29,617 nt of DNA, from positions 1 to 29,617 of the IMG/VR virus record IMGVR_UViG_3300047287_000112; one strand, 5' to 3'. How positions within the stretch are numbered: the stretch's first letter is position 1; each line of letters begins with the position of its first letter. The translations under genes and the position numbers were made by a program. A model generated the notes under the pieces. It did not search any database. It saw only the letters and a list, made by a program, of their open reading frames with translations, and was not told where the DNA came from. Shown in pieces: positions 13,350-21,967 of the stretch. This stretch comes from a virus.

Positions 13350-16316
13350 ATGGCACGAGAACTCCAGCTCCCCGTTGGCCAGCTGAACACAGCAGCCAAG
13401 CCAGTCGACGCCTTTATCGCGCCGATCAACTATCAGGTGGCCCAGCCGGGGCCGCTGGTTCAGCTGCCTGGCGTGCAGGGCGTCAATGTCATCGGAACTG
13501 GCGGCACCACCAATGTGCAGGGCTCTAACAGCTTTGCCGACCTGGCAGAAGCGCTGAGGCCATTCACCAAGGAGTTGGTGCAGGCCACGCAAACAGCTGG
13601 GCTGGCATTTGCCAAGTGGCAAATGGACAAGGGCGAAGCCGAGTTCCTGCAGCAATACCGGACTGCACAGCTGAAGGTGGATGAATCCACCGAGGTGGGG
13701 GAGGTCAATTACGCCCAGGGCGCCCGTGCCGTTGGCGCCAAGGACCCAGGCGCTGGCTCTTTGATGTGGATGCTGAATCCATACCGGGAGATCGGAGCGC
13801 AGCGTGCTCGCAGCCGCCTGGCTGGGCAGGAGATCGAGTATGGGATGCCTTCCTACGTCAATTCTCGCAGCAATGAGATTGACTACACATCCCCGGATCA
13901 GGGTTTTGCAGCGCTGAACAAGATCAGGGCTGAGTACGTCGCTCAGGTGACGGAGAAGTTTGGGGTCAATGAATCGTCTCCTGGTTTCCAGAAGTACGCA
14001 GCCCCTGCAATCGAGAAGGCCAGCGAGAGGGAGGCCGCTCGGATCCAGGAAGACCGGGTCAAGTATTACGACGAGGTGATGCCAAGGCAGCTGACGCAGC
14101 TGCTTCGGAATCAGATGATCCTGGTTTCCATGACTGGGGCGTCATTTGAGCTGGATGGTAAGACTTATACCAGGGGCAAGGATCCAGAGGAGCTGTATTG
14201 GATCGCCGCCGGCATCAAGCTGAACAACATTTCCAGGGACTTCCTGCAGAAAGCAGGACCTGGCGGCATGGCCAGCAAGTGGGCCAGGCAGGCGTATGAA
14301 AGCCTCAAGGCTGAGGCGTACTACAACAATGACCAGACACTGCTCCGCCTTGTCGGTCAGATCCGCTCCGGAGAACCGCTACGCGGGCCTGACGGGAAGC
14401 CAACGAGGGACGCGCAGGGCCAGTCTGTCTATCTGACCTGGGATCAGCTGTATAGCCAGGATTCGATTGATTCCCGGATCAAATACGAGCAGGCCGGGTA
14501 TGCGGCGCGGCAGAACGAAGTCAAGGACTTTGGAGCCAGGTCTGAGGCGGCGATTGGCGATGCCATCCAAGGGATGCCGCCTGGCCCTGATCGGGCTGCG
14601 GCTGCGGCTGCGGCGCTGGATCGGTTCATCAAGGAGGAGACGGCGCGAACTGGCAGGCCGCCTTCTCCGGTTGCCATACAGGAGGCCCGCAGGGCATTCA
14701 AGGAGGCAAGTGATCTGACCAGTGATCTGGTCTTTGAGCAGGATGACCCGGGGGCGCCAACCCGGTACTTCGCCCAGCTTGAGCAGACCTATGGGTCAGA
14801 TTTCAACGCCAAGCGGGAGCGGGAGAAGGTTCAGGCCCTTGCCGCTGGGATGAGGAATCAGGAGGAGGCGAGGCAATTCCAGGCCAGTGCTTTCGCTGCG
14901 ATTGAACGCAAGGAGAAGGAAGTGCAGGACATGAGCGGCTACAAGGCTGCTCGCGACAAGGTCATCAATGACAACGTCAACTCACGGATCCTGCGGAACT
15001 ATCCAGCGAACCCAGCGAACCCAGCCTTTGGCAAGCCAGATCGGGAGGAGTCTGAGCGTCGGCAGCGTGGCGCGTACACCCAGCACGTCAACAACCGGAT
15101 CAAGGAGAAGGAAGCCCAGCTGAAGCGGAAGCTGAACGAGTCAGAGGTGCGTGCTGTCACCCAGCAGGCGATTGACGAGTACGGCAAGAACGACAAGGAC
15201 TCACTGCAGTACCTGTTCCCTGGCAGTCCGGCGTATCCAGACAGCCAGTCTGTGGATCCCTACGGCACGATCAAGCCGGTGGACCTGGGCGCTGACGGCA
15301 AGCCCAAGCCGAATACACCACCCGCTCCGAAGGTGTATTCGATCAACCAGTTGGACGACATCCCCAACCGTGCGGTGGAGCTGCGTCAGTACCGGACCAA
15401 GCCGGTGATGGCGCTGAACTCAATCCGTGATGTGATCTTCAACGCGATTGATGGCAAGGCTCAGAGCGTGAAGTTTGAGCGGGCATGGCGTGATGCTGGG
15501 GCGCCCAACGCGTGGGACTTCCTGATGAAGCAGCTGAAGATGTATCCGAACTACAAGGGTGATGACTGGTCTCCTTCGGAGGAGTACAAGGCCCGGCAGC
15601 GGTTGCTGTCGATGGGTGGCACGGCAAATGCCGAGGTTGCCCGAGCAGCTGTTGGGCAGCAGTTCCCGAACATTGCTGCCATTGCCAGTCAGACCGCTGG
15701 CAGGACGTTCGATGCGATCTTTGGAGTTGCTCCCGCCAGCGCGGAGCCGCGCATTGCAATCCGCCAGGGCGGGGGAGGCGGCCAGGGTGGCGCCGTCCCT
15801 TTTACGGGTAGTGGCGACCTGCGCCCCTTCAACAATGTCTTGGCGTTACTGAGGAGCGGTGAGGGCGGCTGGGATTCCGCCAACCGCGGCATTGCTGGCG
15901 ATACGCCCAGGGGTGTTCCTGGGTTGAGCCGTATGACGCTTGGCCAGTGGAAGGGGCTCCAGGCCAGGGGGTACAACGCCCTGGGTGCCTATCAGTTCAT
16001 TCCCGGCACGTTGAAGCTGGCTCAGCGTGAACTCGGTCTTTCTGACTCCACGGTGATGACTCCTGAGGTGCAGGGCCGTCTTGCTGTGCAGCTGATGGTG
16101 GGTACCAAGCGCCCGCGATTGGCTGCGTACCTGAAGGGCGAGAGCAATGACATTGGCGCGGCGTTGGATGACCTGGCCCTGGAGTGGGCCTCAGTCCACA
16201 CCAGAGGTGGCGGCACGGCCTATCCAACTGTTGGCGGCAATGCTGCATCCATCCCTCGCAGCAGAGCGCATCAGGTCTTGCAGCAAGCCAGGGCTGCATA
16301 CCTAGGCAGGGGATAA
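13350..16316 (+). CDS. Internal virion protein, gp15-like, with C-terminal muramidase domain
   Basis: A 988-residue protein, longer than T7 gp15 (747). Residues 1 to about 800 are mostly helical and charged, with repeated Lys/Glu/Arg helices, as expected for a periplasm-spanning tube protein. A Gly-rich linker (about 806-820) leads to a lysozyme or transglycosylase-like domain (about 825-985): LALLRSGEGGWDSANRG with candidate catalytic Glu838, LGAYQFIPGTLKLAQRELGL, a typical substrate-cleft motif, and a final helix. This domain should open peptidoglycan during DNA ejection. In T7 the transglycosylase is at the N-terminus of gp16, so the activity has moved. The N-terminus is fixed by ATG 13350 after a promoter-like element. 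Confidence 0.85.
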   Translation: MARELQLPVGQLNTAAKPVDAFIAPINYQVAQPGPLVQLPGVQGVNVIGTGGTTNVQGSNSFADLAEALRPFTKELVQATQTAGLAFAKWQMDKGEAEFLQQYRTAQLKVDESTEVGEVNYAQGARAVGAKDPGAGSLMWMLNPYREIGAQRARSRLAGQEIEYGMPSYVNSRSNEIDYTSPDQGFAALNKIRAEYVAQVTEKFGVNESSPGFQKYAAPAIEKASEREAARIQEDRVKYYDEVMPRQLTQLLRNQMILVSMTGASFELDGKTYTRGKDPEELYWIAAGIKLNNISRDFLQKAGPGGMASKWARQAYESLKAEAYYNNDQTLLRLVGQIRSGEPLRGPDGKPTRDAQGQSVYLTWDQLYSQDSIDSRIKYEQAGYAARQNEVKDFGARSEAAIGDAIQGMPPGPDRAAAAAAALDRFIKEETARTGRPPSPVAIQEARRAFKEASDLTSDLVFEQDDPGAPTRYFAQLEQTYGSDFNAKREREKVQALAAGMRNQEEARQFQASAFAAIERKEKEVQDMSGYKAARDKVINDNVNSRILRNYPANPANPAFGKPDREESERRQRGAYTQHVNNRIKEKEAQLKRKLNESEVRAVTQQAIDEYGKNDKDSLQYLFPGSPAYPDSQSVDPYGTIKPVDLGADGKPKPNTPPAPKVYSINQLDDIPNRAVELRQYRTKPVMALNSIRDVIFNAIDGKAQSVKFERAWRDAGAPNAWDFLMKQLKMYPNYKGDDWSPSEEYKARQRLLSMGGTANAEVARAAVGQQFPNIAAIASQTAGRTFDAIFGVAPASAEPRIAIRQGGGGGQGGAVPFTGSGDLRPFNNVLALLRSGEGGWDSANRGIAGDTPRGVPGLSRMTLGQWKGLQARGYNALGAYQFIPGTLKLAQRELGLSDSTVMTPEVQGRLAVQLMVGTKRPRLAAYLKGESNDIGAALDDLALEWASVHTRGGGTAYPTVGGNAASIPRSRAHQVLQQARAAYLGRG

Positions 16317-16330
16317 CTACACCCCCGGAC
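16316..16330 (+). promoter_or_regulatory. Partial promoter-like element before polyvalent gene
   Basis: ACTACACCCCCGGAC shares the 10-mer TACACCCCCG with the element at 3717-3731 but lacks the GTAG end. It lies in the 62-bp gap between the gp15-like and polyvalent genes, 48 bp before ATG 16379. The gap holds no other feature except GAGGGGAGG (16355-16363), 15 nt before the start. Confidence 0.3.
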
Positions 16331-16378
16331 AACACCAGCACTGTGCGCTGGAATGAGGGGAGGTTTTGAGCAGTTGGA

Positions 16379-19300
16379 ATGGCCCCTGAGCAGCGGCGGA
16401 CTCGGCGTGGGTTGAGCGCCAACGAATCCAGCCCTGCGGTGACGGCAACCGCTGCCAGGCCCGCCAGACCTGCAGGTGGTGCGAGACCACCTGCCAGGCC
16501 CTGGTGGTGGTACATCACACCAGCTGGTCTGGCCAATGAGGTGAAGTATCGCCAGCGGCAGCTGAAGGAGATCAACAAGGGCACCCAGTACATGGGTCGA
16601 GTCGGCATGTTGCCGATCTACATGGACCCCAAGGGCCGGCTTGGGACTTCTACACCGTCGCAACGAGACATCGTCCGCGGTGCTGCCCAGGTGCCGCTGG
16701 ATGTGGTCAAGCTCGGCACCAACGTGGTGCAGCGGGTTGCCAATGGGAACAAGCCTGCAGACCCTGCCAGCACTCCCGTAGGGCGTGCGGTCACTGCGAC
16801 TGAGCGTGCGCTGAACACGGGGCTGAACCTGCCGCAACCTGAGCAACGGCGGCCAGAGGATCTGTTCTGGCAGCAGATGGGCAACCAGTTCACGACTGGT
16901 GCGCTTGGTGGCGTCGCAGCTGCTCGCCTGATCGGCGCCAATGCCTTCACGCAGGGTGCCTTCCAGAGCCTGAACCCAACGGTGCAGCAGGTATTGCGTT
17001 GGACCGCAGGTATTGGCACTGAGTCATTCATCAGCACAGCGCTGACCGACAACCGTCAGGGCAACCCGGCCAATGCGTTTGGGGAGAACGCCCCGCTGGC
17101 AGTCCAGCCAACGGATGACATGGTGTCGTCCCTGGGTAAATCCCTCCTGCCGAATGCTGCTGTCGAGTTGGCATTTGGTCTGGGTGGTCTTGGCGTTGGC
17201 AAGGGGCTGAACAACGTCACCCGTCGCATCCAGGAAGGCCGTGCTGCTGCCGAGGTGCAGGGCGCCAGGAACTGGGCGCAGGAGAACGGCATCCAGGTGG
17301 ACAACGACGGGGTGAGTGAGTTCACCCCTGAGGTGATGCAGCCTGCTGCAGCACCAGATGCTGCAGCACCAACGCCGAAGGCTGAGGCCACTGCGGCACC
17401 TGCGGCTGAACCTGCAGCCACTGCAGCACCTGCGCCCAAGGCTGAACCGATCAATGCCAAGCAGGCGGAGGAGATGCTGCTTGGCCCCGAGGAGGAGGGT
17501 CCGGTCTATGACCCATCCCTGCCTGAAGTTGACACTGCCATCCAGGCACTGGACCGGTTGGATGACCAGCGACTACAGGAGGCCGCGGCTGTTGCTGGCC
17601 CTGTCCTGCCAGAGCTGGATCGTCACCTGGGGGAGCAGCAAGCCAACTTCCAAGTGCAGGAGGGGTTGAACGCTGAGCTGCTTGGCGGTCCTACGCAGAA
17701 CCTGGCCAATCCGGCAGTGCCGTATGAGGCGCAGTGGCAGCAGCTGCCAAATGACACGTTGCTATCGCTGGCAGCACCACAGAACAGCCCACAGCTGTTT
17801 GAGAAGGTTCAGGGACTGACCGGACGGGAGTTTGAGCAGTTCACCCGTGGTGATGTCCTCGATGGCTTGAAGTCCCTGCGGGAGGAGGGTTTCACGGTGC
17901 TGCCCAACCGCCTGCAGGACGGTGCGGTGGTGATGGATGTGAATGCCATTGCCGTGGATCCGGCTCGCTTCCAGTTCAAGGACAACGTCAACGCCCAGGG
18001 CCAGCAGAAGGGCAACTCCCTGGAGGGTGTGAGCAACTGGAACCCTGATGCGGAAGGTGTCATCCAGACCTGGACTGATGCAGCGGATGGTCAGACCTAT
18101 GTGGTCAATGGCCACAACCGTCTGGCCAAGGCGAAGGAGCTGGGCATCGGGAGCATCCGCACAGAGGAGATCCTGGCCAACACTCCAGAGCAGGCCAGGG
18201 CTGTTGGTGCCATCGCCAACATCTCCTCAGGTGGTGGCACCGCCTTTGACGCGGCCAAGGTGATCCGCGAACTGGGCATTGCCGATCCAGCTGGTCTGGA
18301 AGCCGCTGGCATCCCCCTGCAGTCGGGCCTGGGCGTGCAAGGCCTGGCGCTGAGCAAGTTGCCGGACAACCTGTTCCAGTCAGCGGTCAACGGTGAACTG
18401 CCGCTGGGCAGGGCGTTGGCATTGGGTGGCAGTGGGTTGGATCCCGAGGGGATGACCCGCGTGGTGCAGCTCGCCCAGGGCCGTGACATGACAGAGCGGG
18501 GCTTTACCGAGCTGACCCAGATGGCCAGCACCGCTCCGAAGGTGGAGTCTGATCAGATGGGGTTGTTTGGCCCTGAGGTGATCGACACCACGATCATCAA
18601 GGCCGAACTGGCAGCAAAGGTCAGGGCTGAGCTGACCAGCAACAAGAACCTGTTCAAGAAGGTCGGACGTAAGAAAAACGCAAGCGCCCTGGCGGACAAG
18701 GCAGGAGCTGAGGTCAACACCACCCAGGCACAGGACGCTGCTGGTGTGGCCGAGGCGGTGCTTGGTGAGTTCGACCAGACCAAGTACGCGGCCGAGACAC
18801 CGATCAGTCAGCTGCTGAATGACGGTGCTGCTGAGATCGCGGGTGGCGGGAAGCCTGCTGTGATCGCCAAGCGGATCCTGGCCCAGCTGGAGAAGGCAGC
18901 AGAGACAGCACCACCAACACCCAAGGCACCGGTTGAGGAGCCTGCTGTGGATGCGGGCGGGCTCAACGAGCGCTGGATCAAGAAGTACAGCCAGATGACG
19001 CCTGAAGGCCTGGAGCAGGTCAAGGCAGAAGCTGACAAGTACCTGTTGGGCGAGAAGGCCCTGGCCAACCGTCAGGCCAGGTGGCAGGAGATCCAGGACC
19101 AGGAGGCCAGGGTTGGTCAGTACCTCGATGAGATGCCTGGTTCCAACAGCCCGGCAGAACTGAGTGAGGAGGCGTTCCTGGCCAAGTGGGGTGCAGACGA
19201 GAGCACCCACCCACAGATCCACAGCAACCAGGCCTACAGCAAGACCAAGACCGCCCTGGAGCGCCATGAATGGGCCAAGGCATTCCTGGCCTGGTACGAG

Positions 19301-21964
19301 CAGAACGTCGGCGCAGCACCGCTGTTGCCTGACCAGCGCAATGAACTGAAGAAGGCAGTCATCACCCGGGCCATCCAGAACGGTGAGGTGAGACCCAGCG
19401 AGGCACCGCTGCCGGAGTTGCCCGATCCACCGCGGGATCTGTCAAATCCAGACCTGGCCCTGCAGGACGAGTTGCGTCTGGCGGATCACTACGCCCAACA
19501 GGACGCCATTCAGAAACAGGTGGAGCTGGAAGCCCAACGCAAGGCGATTGGGTATGACGACATGCCGCTGGAGGAGAAGAAGGCCAACGGGATGCTGGAT
19601 ACCTGGCAGCCCTGGCAGCCCAGGGCCATGGAGGACACGGTGGACACCCGTGGCCAGGGCCGGTTCTTCCATGGCTCATCGCAGCCGATCGAGGGAGGCA
19701 AGCCCCTTGGTGTGCAGAGCGGTGACTACTGGACCGAGACCAACATTTTCGGCAACGGGTTCTACGCCACTGAGGACTTCGCCACAGCTGGCAACCAGTA
19801 CACGCAGAAGGGCAAGCGCCAGGCACTGCGGCCTGATGTGCCAGTGGACATCTACGCAGCCAGCGATGAACTGGTGCGGGTTGGTGGGGCAACGCCAGAG
19901 GAGGCCTGGAACCTCACTCGGCGCAGCACGGACATCCCATCACCGGAGCGGCTGAAGGAGATCGCGGCAGCCCTGCGCTCCAAGCAGGACTTCAACGGGC
20001 GCAACGAAATGATTGCTGCCCGGCTGGATGAGCTGGCAGCCAGCCCACCGCAGGCCAAGCAGTTCAATCCTGCCGTTTATGAGGTGGTGGAGAAGGAGCC
20101 TGTCCGGTTCCTCGATGGGGAGCAGTCGATCGGCTGGGCGGACAACACGCCAGAGGCGAAGGCGCTCCGGGGGATGTCTGGCCAGCTGTGGGAGGAGGTC
20201 AAGGGCGAATGGGAGGCCAATGGCTCAATGTCTTACGCCCAGCTGATTGATGAAGCCCGTGGCATCAGCAAGCAGATCGGCTACAGCCGTGCTGACACCA
20301 CAGAGCTGATCGACTCCCTGAACGAGGAGCTGATGGGTCTGGGTTATGGCGGCATGACCCACCAGGGCGGTGTTCGCGCCGGTGGTGGCGGTCGTCTCCA
20401 TGAGGTGAAGATCTACTGGCAGCCGGAGAAGCAGATCGAGCTGAAGCAGGTGGGGGCAGCGGGACCGGATGCACCGGTGCAGTCAGCCGAGGCTCAGGGC
20501 AATGGCCTGACCACCCAGACCGCCGGCACCCTGGATGAACGTACCCAGCTGGCTCGTCAGCAGCTGGAGCAAGCCAAGGCCCAGGGCGATGAGGCAGGTG
20601 CTGCGGCATGGCAGCAGGAGCTCCGGCAGCTGGAACGCAGCCGACTGGGCAATGCCATGGATGCCAAGGCCACCACCCAGCAGGACATGTTCGGGGTGGG
20701 GCAGTACGACACCAGCACGCCGTTGCTGAACCAGCCGCCAGCCCGGCCTCAGGTGGAGATCCCGGCTGAAGCAAGCCGACCCATCACGGAGAAGACATCG
20801 CCTGGTCGCATTGAGGGCGCTGCCGAGCTGGTCATGAAGTGGGTGAACGCGGGGGCGATCACCGTGGACGCTGCACCCATTCGCACCCTTGCTCAGGCCG
20901 TCAAGGTAGTCCGAGCCAAGGGGGCCATCCTCAACTCGGACAAGGTGCCTGGCCTGGACATCGGCAAGGCATGGGACGCCATGGCGATGGGACGCATCAC
21001 CCCAGAGGTCGAGGCGATCTCCAGGGCCTACAAGCAGTTCTATGGCCTGGATGACTCCATGGAATCCGCTGTCCCGGGCTGGGATCAGGCGGATGCTGGC
21101 CCTGCTGTCTGGCGCTTGGATGACGATTCCCCTGGTCCGTTTGAGACGGCGGATGCAGCGCGGACCAGGCGGGAGGACAGGGCGCTGGCCATCATCCATC
21201 GCGTCACTGGGGTGGATGACGGCCTGAGGGTTCGTTTTGAGGACGTTTACAAGGAGAAGATCAAACCCAAGGAATGGGGCGGGGATGGCGTTGAGACCAT
21301 CCGTTCAGGCGGGACCTACAGCCTGACCACTGACACCATGACCATCCGCGGAGTGCTCCAGTCCGGGGAGAGGATGGTCGATGAGACGGCCTTCCATGAG
21401 TCGTGGCACCGGGTTCAGTACCTGGCCTTGTCACCCAAGGAGGCCAAGGTGATGGACACCAACTGGGCACGGCTCAAGACTTCCCTTGGGGCCAACCACG
21501 GCACTGACACGGGGATCGCATACGCTGAGACCCAGGCAGTCGCTTTTCAGCGCTATGCGTCGGCACGTCTCCGAGGGGAAGATCCGATCTATGCGCTACT
21601 TGGCGGCTATCAAGGCAACTTCGGCAAGGTCGAAAAGGTCGTCAACAAGGTCGCAGCAGCTTTCGACCGCGTTATTGATTTCGTTGAGAAGGTTCATAAC
21701 CTGCTTGTTAACAAGACCTTCGACTCGACGAGAGCGATCTTTGAGAGAGGATTCAATGGTGCTCTGAAAGGAGAGGCCAACCTCAACTTTGAGCAACCGG
21801 ATTCCGGGATTCACTACATGCTCCGCCCTGATGGGTGGAAGGCGCAGACATGGGCCAACACCCCAACAGGCGCAGGTAAGGGCGTGACCCTTGATGTGGT
21901 CATGGCTGACTTCGACTCAAAACTTGCTGATCTCAAATCCAAAGCTCTTGCTGGAGGTTGCTGA
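16379..21964 (+). CDS. Giant polyvalent virion protein: ParB, ADP-ribosyltransferase and HExxH regions
   Basis: An 1861-residue multidomain protein in the internal virion protein cassette, probably packaged and ejected. In order: a helical N-terminus; an Ala/Pro linker (about 320-360); a ParB-like region (about 500-630) with VDPARFQ and VVNGHNRLAKAKELG (GHNR at 578-581); an ADP-ribosyltransferase-like region (about 1090-1350) with RFFHGSS (His1098), NIFGNGFYATEDFATAGNQY (from 1122) and GYGGMTHQGG; and a metallopeptidase-like region with AFHESWH (His1673, Glu1674, His1677) and a downstream YAETQAVAFQRYA whose Glu1717 could be the third zinc ligand. These three domain types co-occur in phage 'polyvalent proteins' thought to act on host targets on entry. 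Active-site integrity is judged by eye only. The last about 130 codons look AT-richer. Confidence 0.82.
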   Translation: MAPEQRRTRRGLSANESSPAVTATAARPARPAGGARPPARPWWWYITPAGLANEVKYRQRQLKEINKGTQYMGRVGMLPIYMDPKGRLGTSTPSQRDIVRGAAQVPLDVVKLGTNVVQRVANGNKPADPASTPVGRAVTATERALNTGLNLPQPEQRRPEDLFWQQMGNQFTTGALGGVAAARLIGANAFTQGAFQSLNPTVQQVLRWTAGIGTESFISTALTDNRQGNPANAFGENAPLAVQPTDDMVSSLGKSLLPNAAVELAFGLGGLGVGKGLNNVTRRIQEGRAAAEVQGARNWAQENGIQVDNDGVSEFTPEVMQPAAAPDAAAPTPKAEATAAPAAEPAATAAPAPKAEPINAKQAEEMLLGPEEEGPVYDPSLPEVDTAIQALDRLDDQRLQEAAAVAGPVLPELDRHLGEQQANFQVQEGLNAELLGGPTQNLANPAVPYEAQWQQLPNDTLLSLAAPQNSPQLFEKVQGLTGREFEQFTRGDVLDGLKSLREEGFTVLPNRLQDGAVVMDVNAIAVDPARFQFKDNVNAQGQQKGNSLEGVSNWNPDAEGVIQTWTDAADGQTYVVNGHNRLAKAKELGIGSIRTEEILANTPEQARAVGAIANISSGGGTAFDAAKVIRELGIADPAGLEAAGIPLQSGLGVQGLALSKLPDNLFQSAVNGELPLGRALALGGSGLDPEGMTRVVQLAQGRDMTERGFTELTQMASTAPKVESDQMGLFGPEVIDTTIIKAELAAKVRAELTSNKNLFKKVGRKKNASALADKAGAEVNTTQAQDAAGVAEAVLGEFDQTKYAAETPISQLLNDGAAEIAGGGKPAVIAKRILAQLEKAAETAPPTPKAPVEEPAVDAGGLNERWIKKYSQMTPEGLEQVKAEADKYLLGEKALANRQARWQEIQDQEARVGQYLDEMPGSNSPAELSEEAFLAKWGADESTHPQIHSNQAYSKTKTALERHEWAKAFLAWYEQNVGAAPLLPDQRNELKKAVITRAIQNGEVRPSEAPLPELPDPPRDLSNPDLALQDELRLADHYAQQDAIQKQVELEAQRKAIGYDDMPLEEKKANGMLDTWQPWQPRAMEDTVDTRGQGRFFHGSSQPIEGGKPLGVQSGDYWTETNIFGNGFYATEDFATAGNQYTQKGKRQALRPDVPVDIYAASDELVRVGGATPEEAWNLTRRSTDIPSPERLKEIAAALRSKQDFNGRNEMIAARLDELAASPPQAKQFNPAVYEVVEKEPVRFLDGEQSIGWADNTPEAKALRGMSGQLWEEVKGEWEANGSMSYAQLIDEARGISKQIGYSRADTTELIDSLNEELMGLGYGGMTHQGGVRAGGGGRLHEVKIYWQPEKQIELKQVGAAGPDAPVQSAEAQGNGLTTQTAGTLDERTQLARQQLEQAKAQGDEAGAAAWQQELRQLERSRLGNAMDAKATTQQDMFGVGQYDTSTPLLNQPPARPQVEIPAEASRPITEKTSPGRIEGAAELVMKWVNAGAITVDAAPIRTLAQAVKVVRAKGAILNSDKVPGLDIGKAWDAMAMGRITPEVEAISRAYKQFYGLDDSMESAVPGWDQADAGPAVWRLDDDSPGPFETADAARTRREDRALAIIHRVTGVDDGLRVRFEDVYKEKIKPKEWGGDGVETIRSGGTYSLTTDTMTIRGVLQSGERMVDETAFHESWHRVQYLALSPKEAKVMDTNWARLKTSLGANHGTDTGIAYAETQAVAFQRYASARLRGEDPIYALLGGYQGNFGKVEKVVNKVAAAFDRVIDFVEKVHNLLVNKTFDSTRAIFERGFNGALKGEANLNFEQPDSGIHYMLRPDGWKAQTWANTPTGAGKGVTLDVVMADFDSKLADLKSKALAGGC

Positions 21965-21967
21965 GCC

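Noticed and set aside
16774-16781. TCCCGTAG inside the polyvalent gene as a promoter
   Set aside because: The upstream half does not match the element and no gene start follows.
18380-19267. 295-codon minus-strand open frame
   Set aside because: Antisense to the polyvalent gene, Leu/Gly/His-rich, no ribosome site or recognisable domain.
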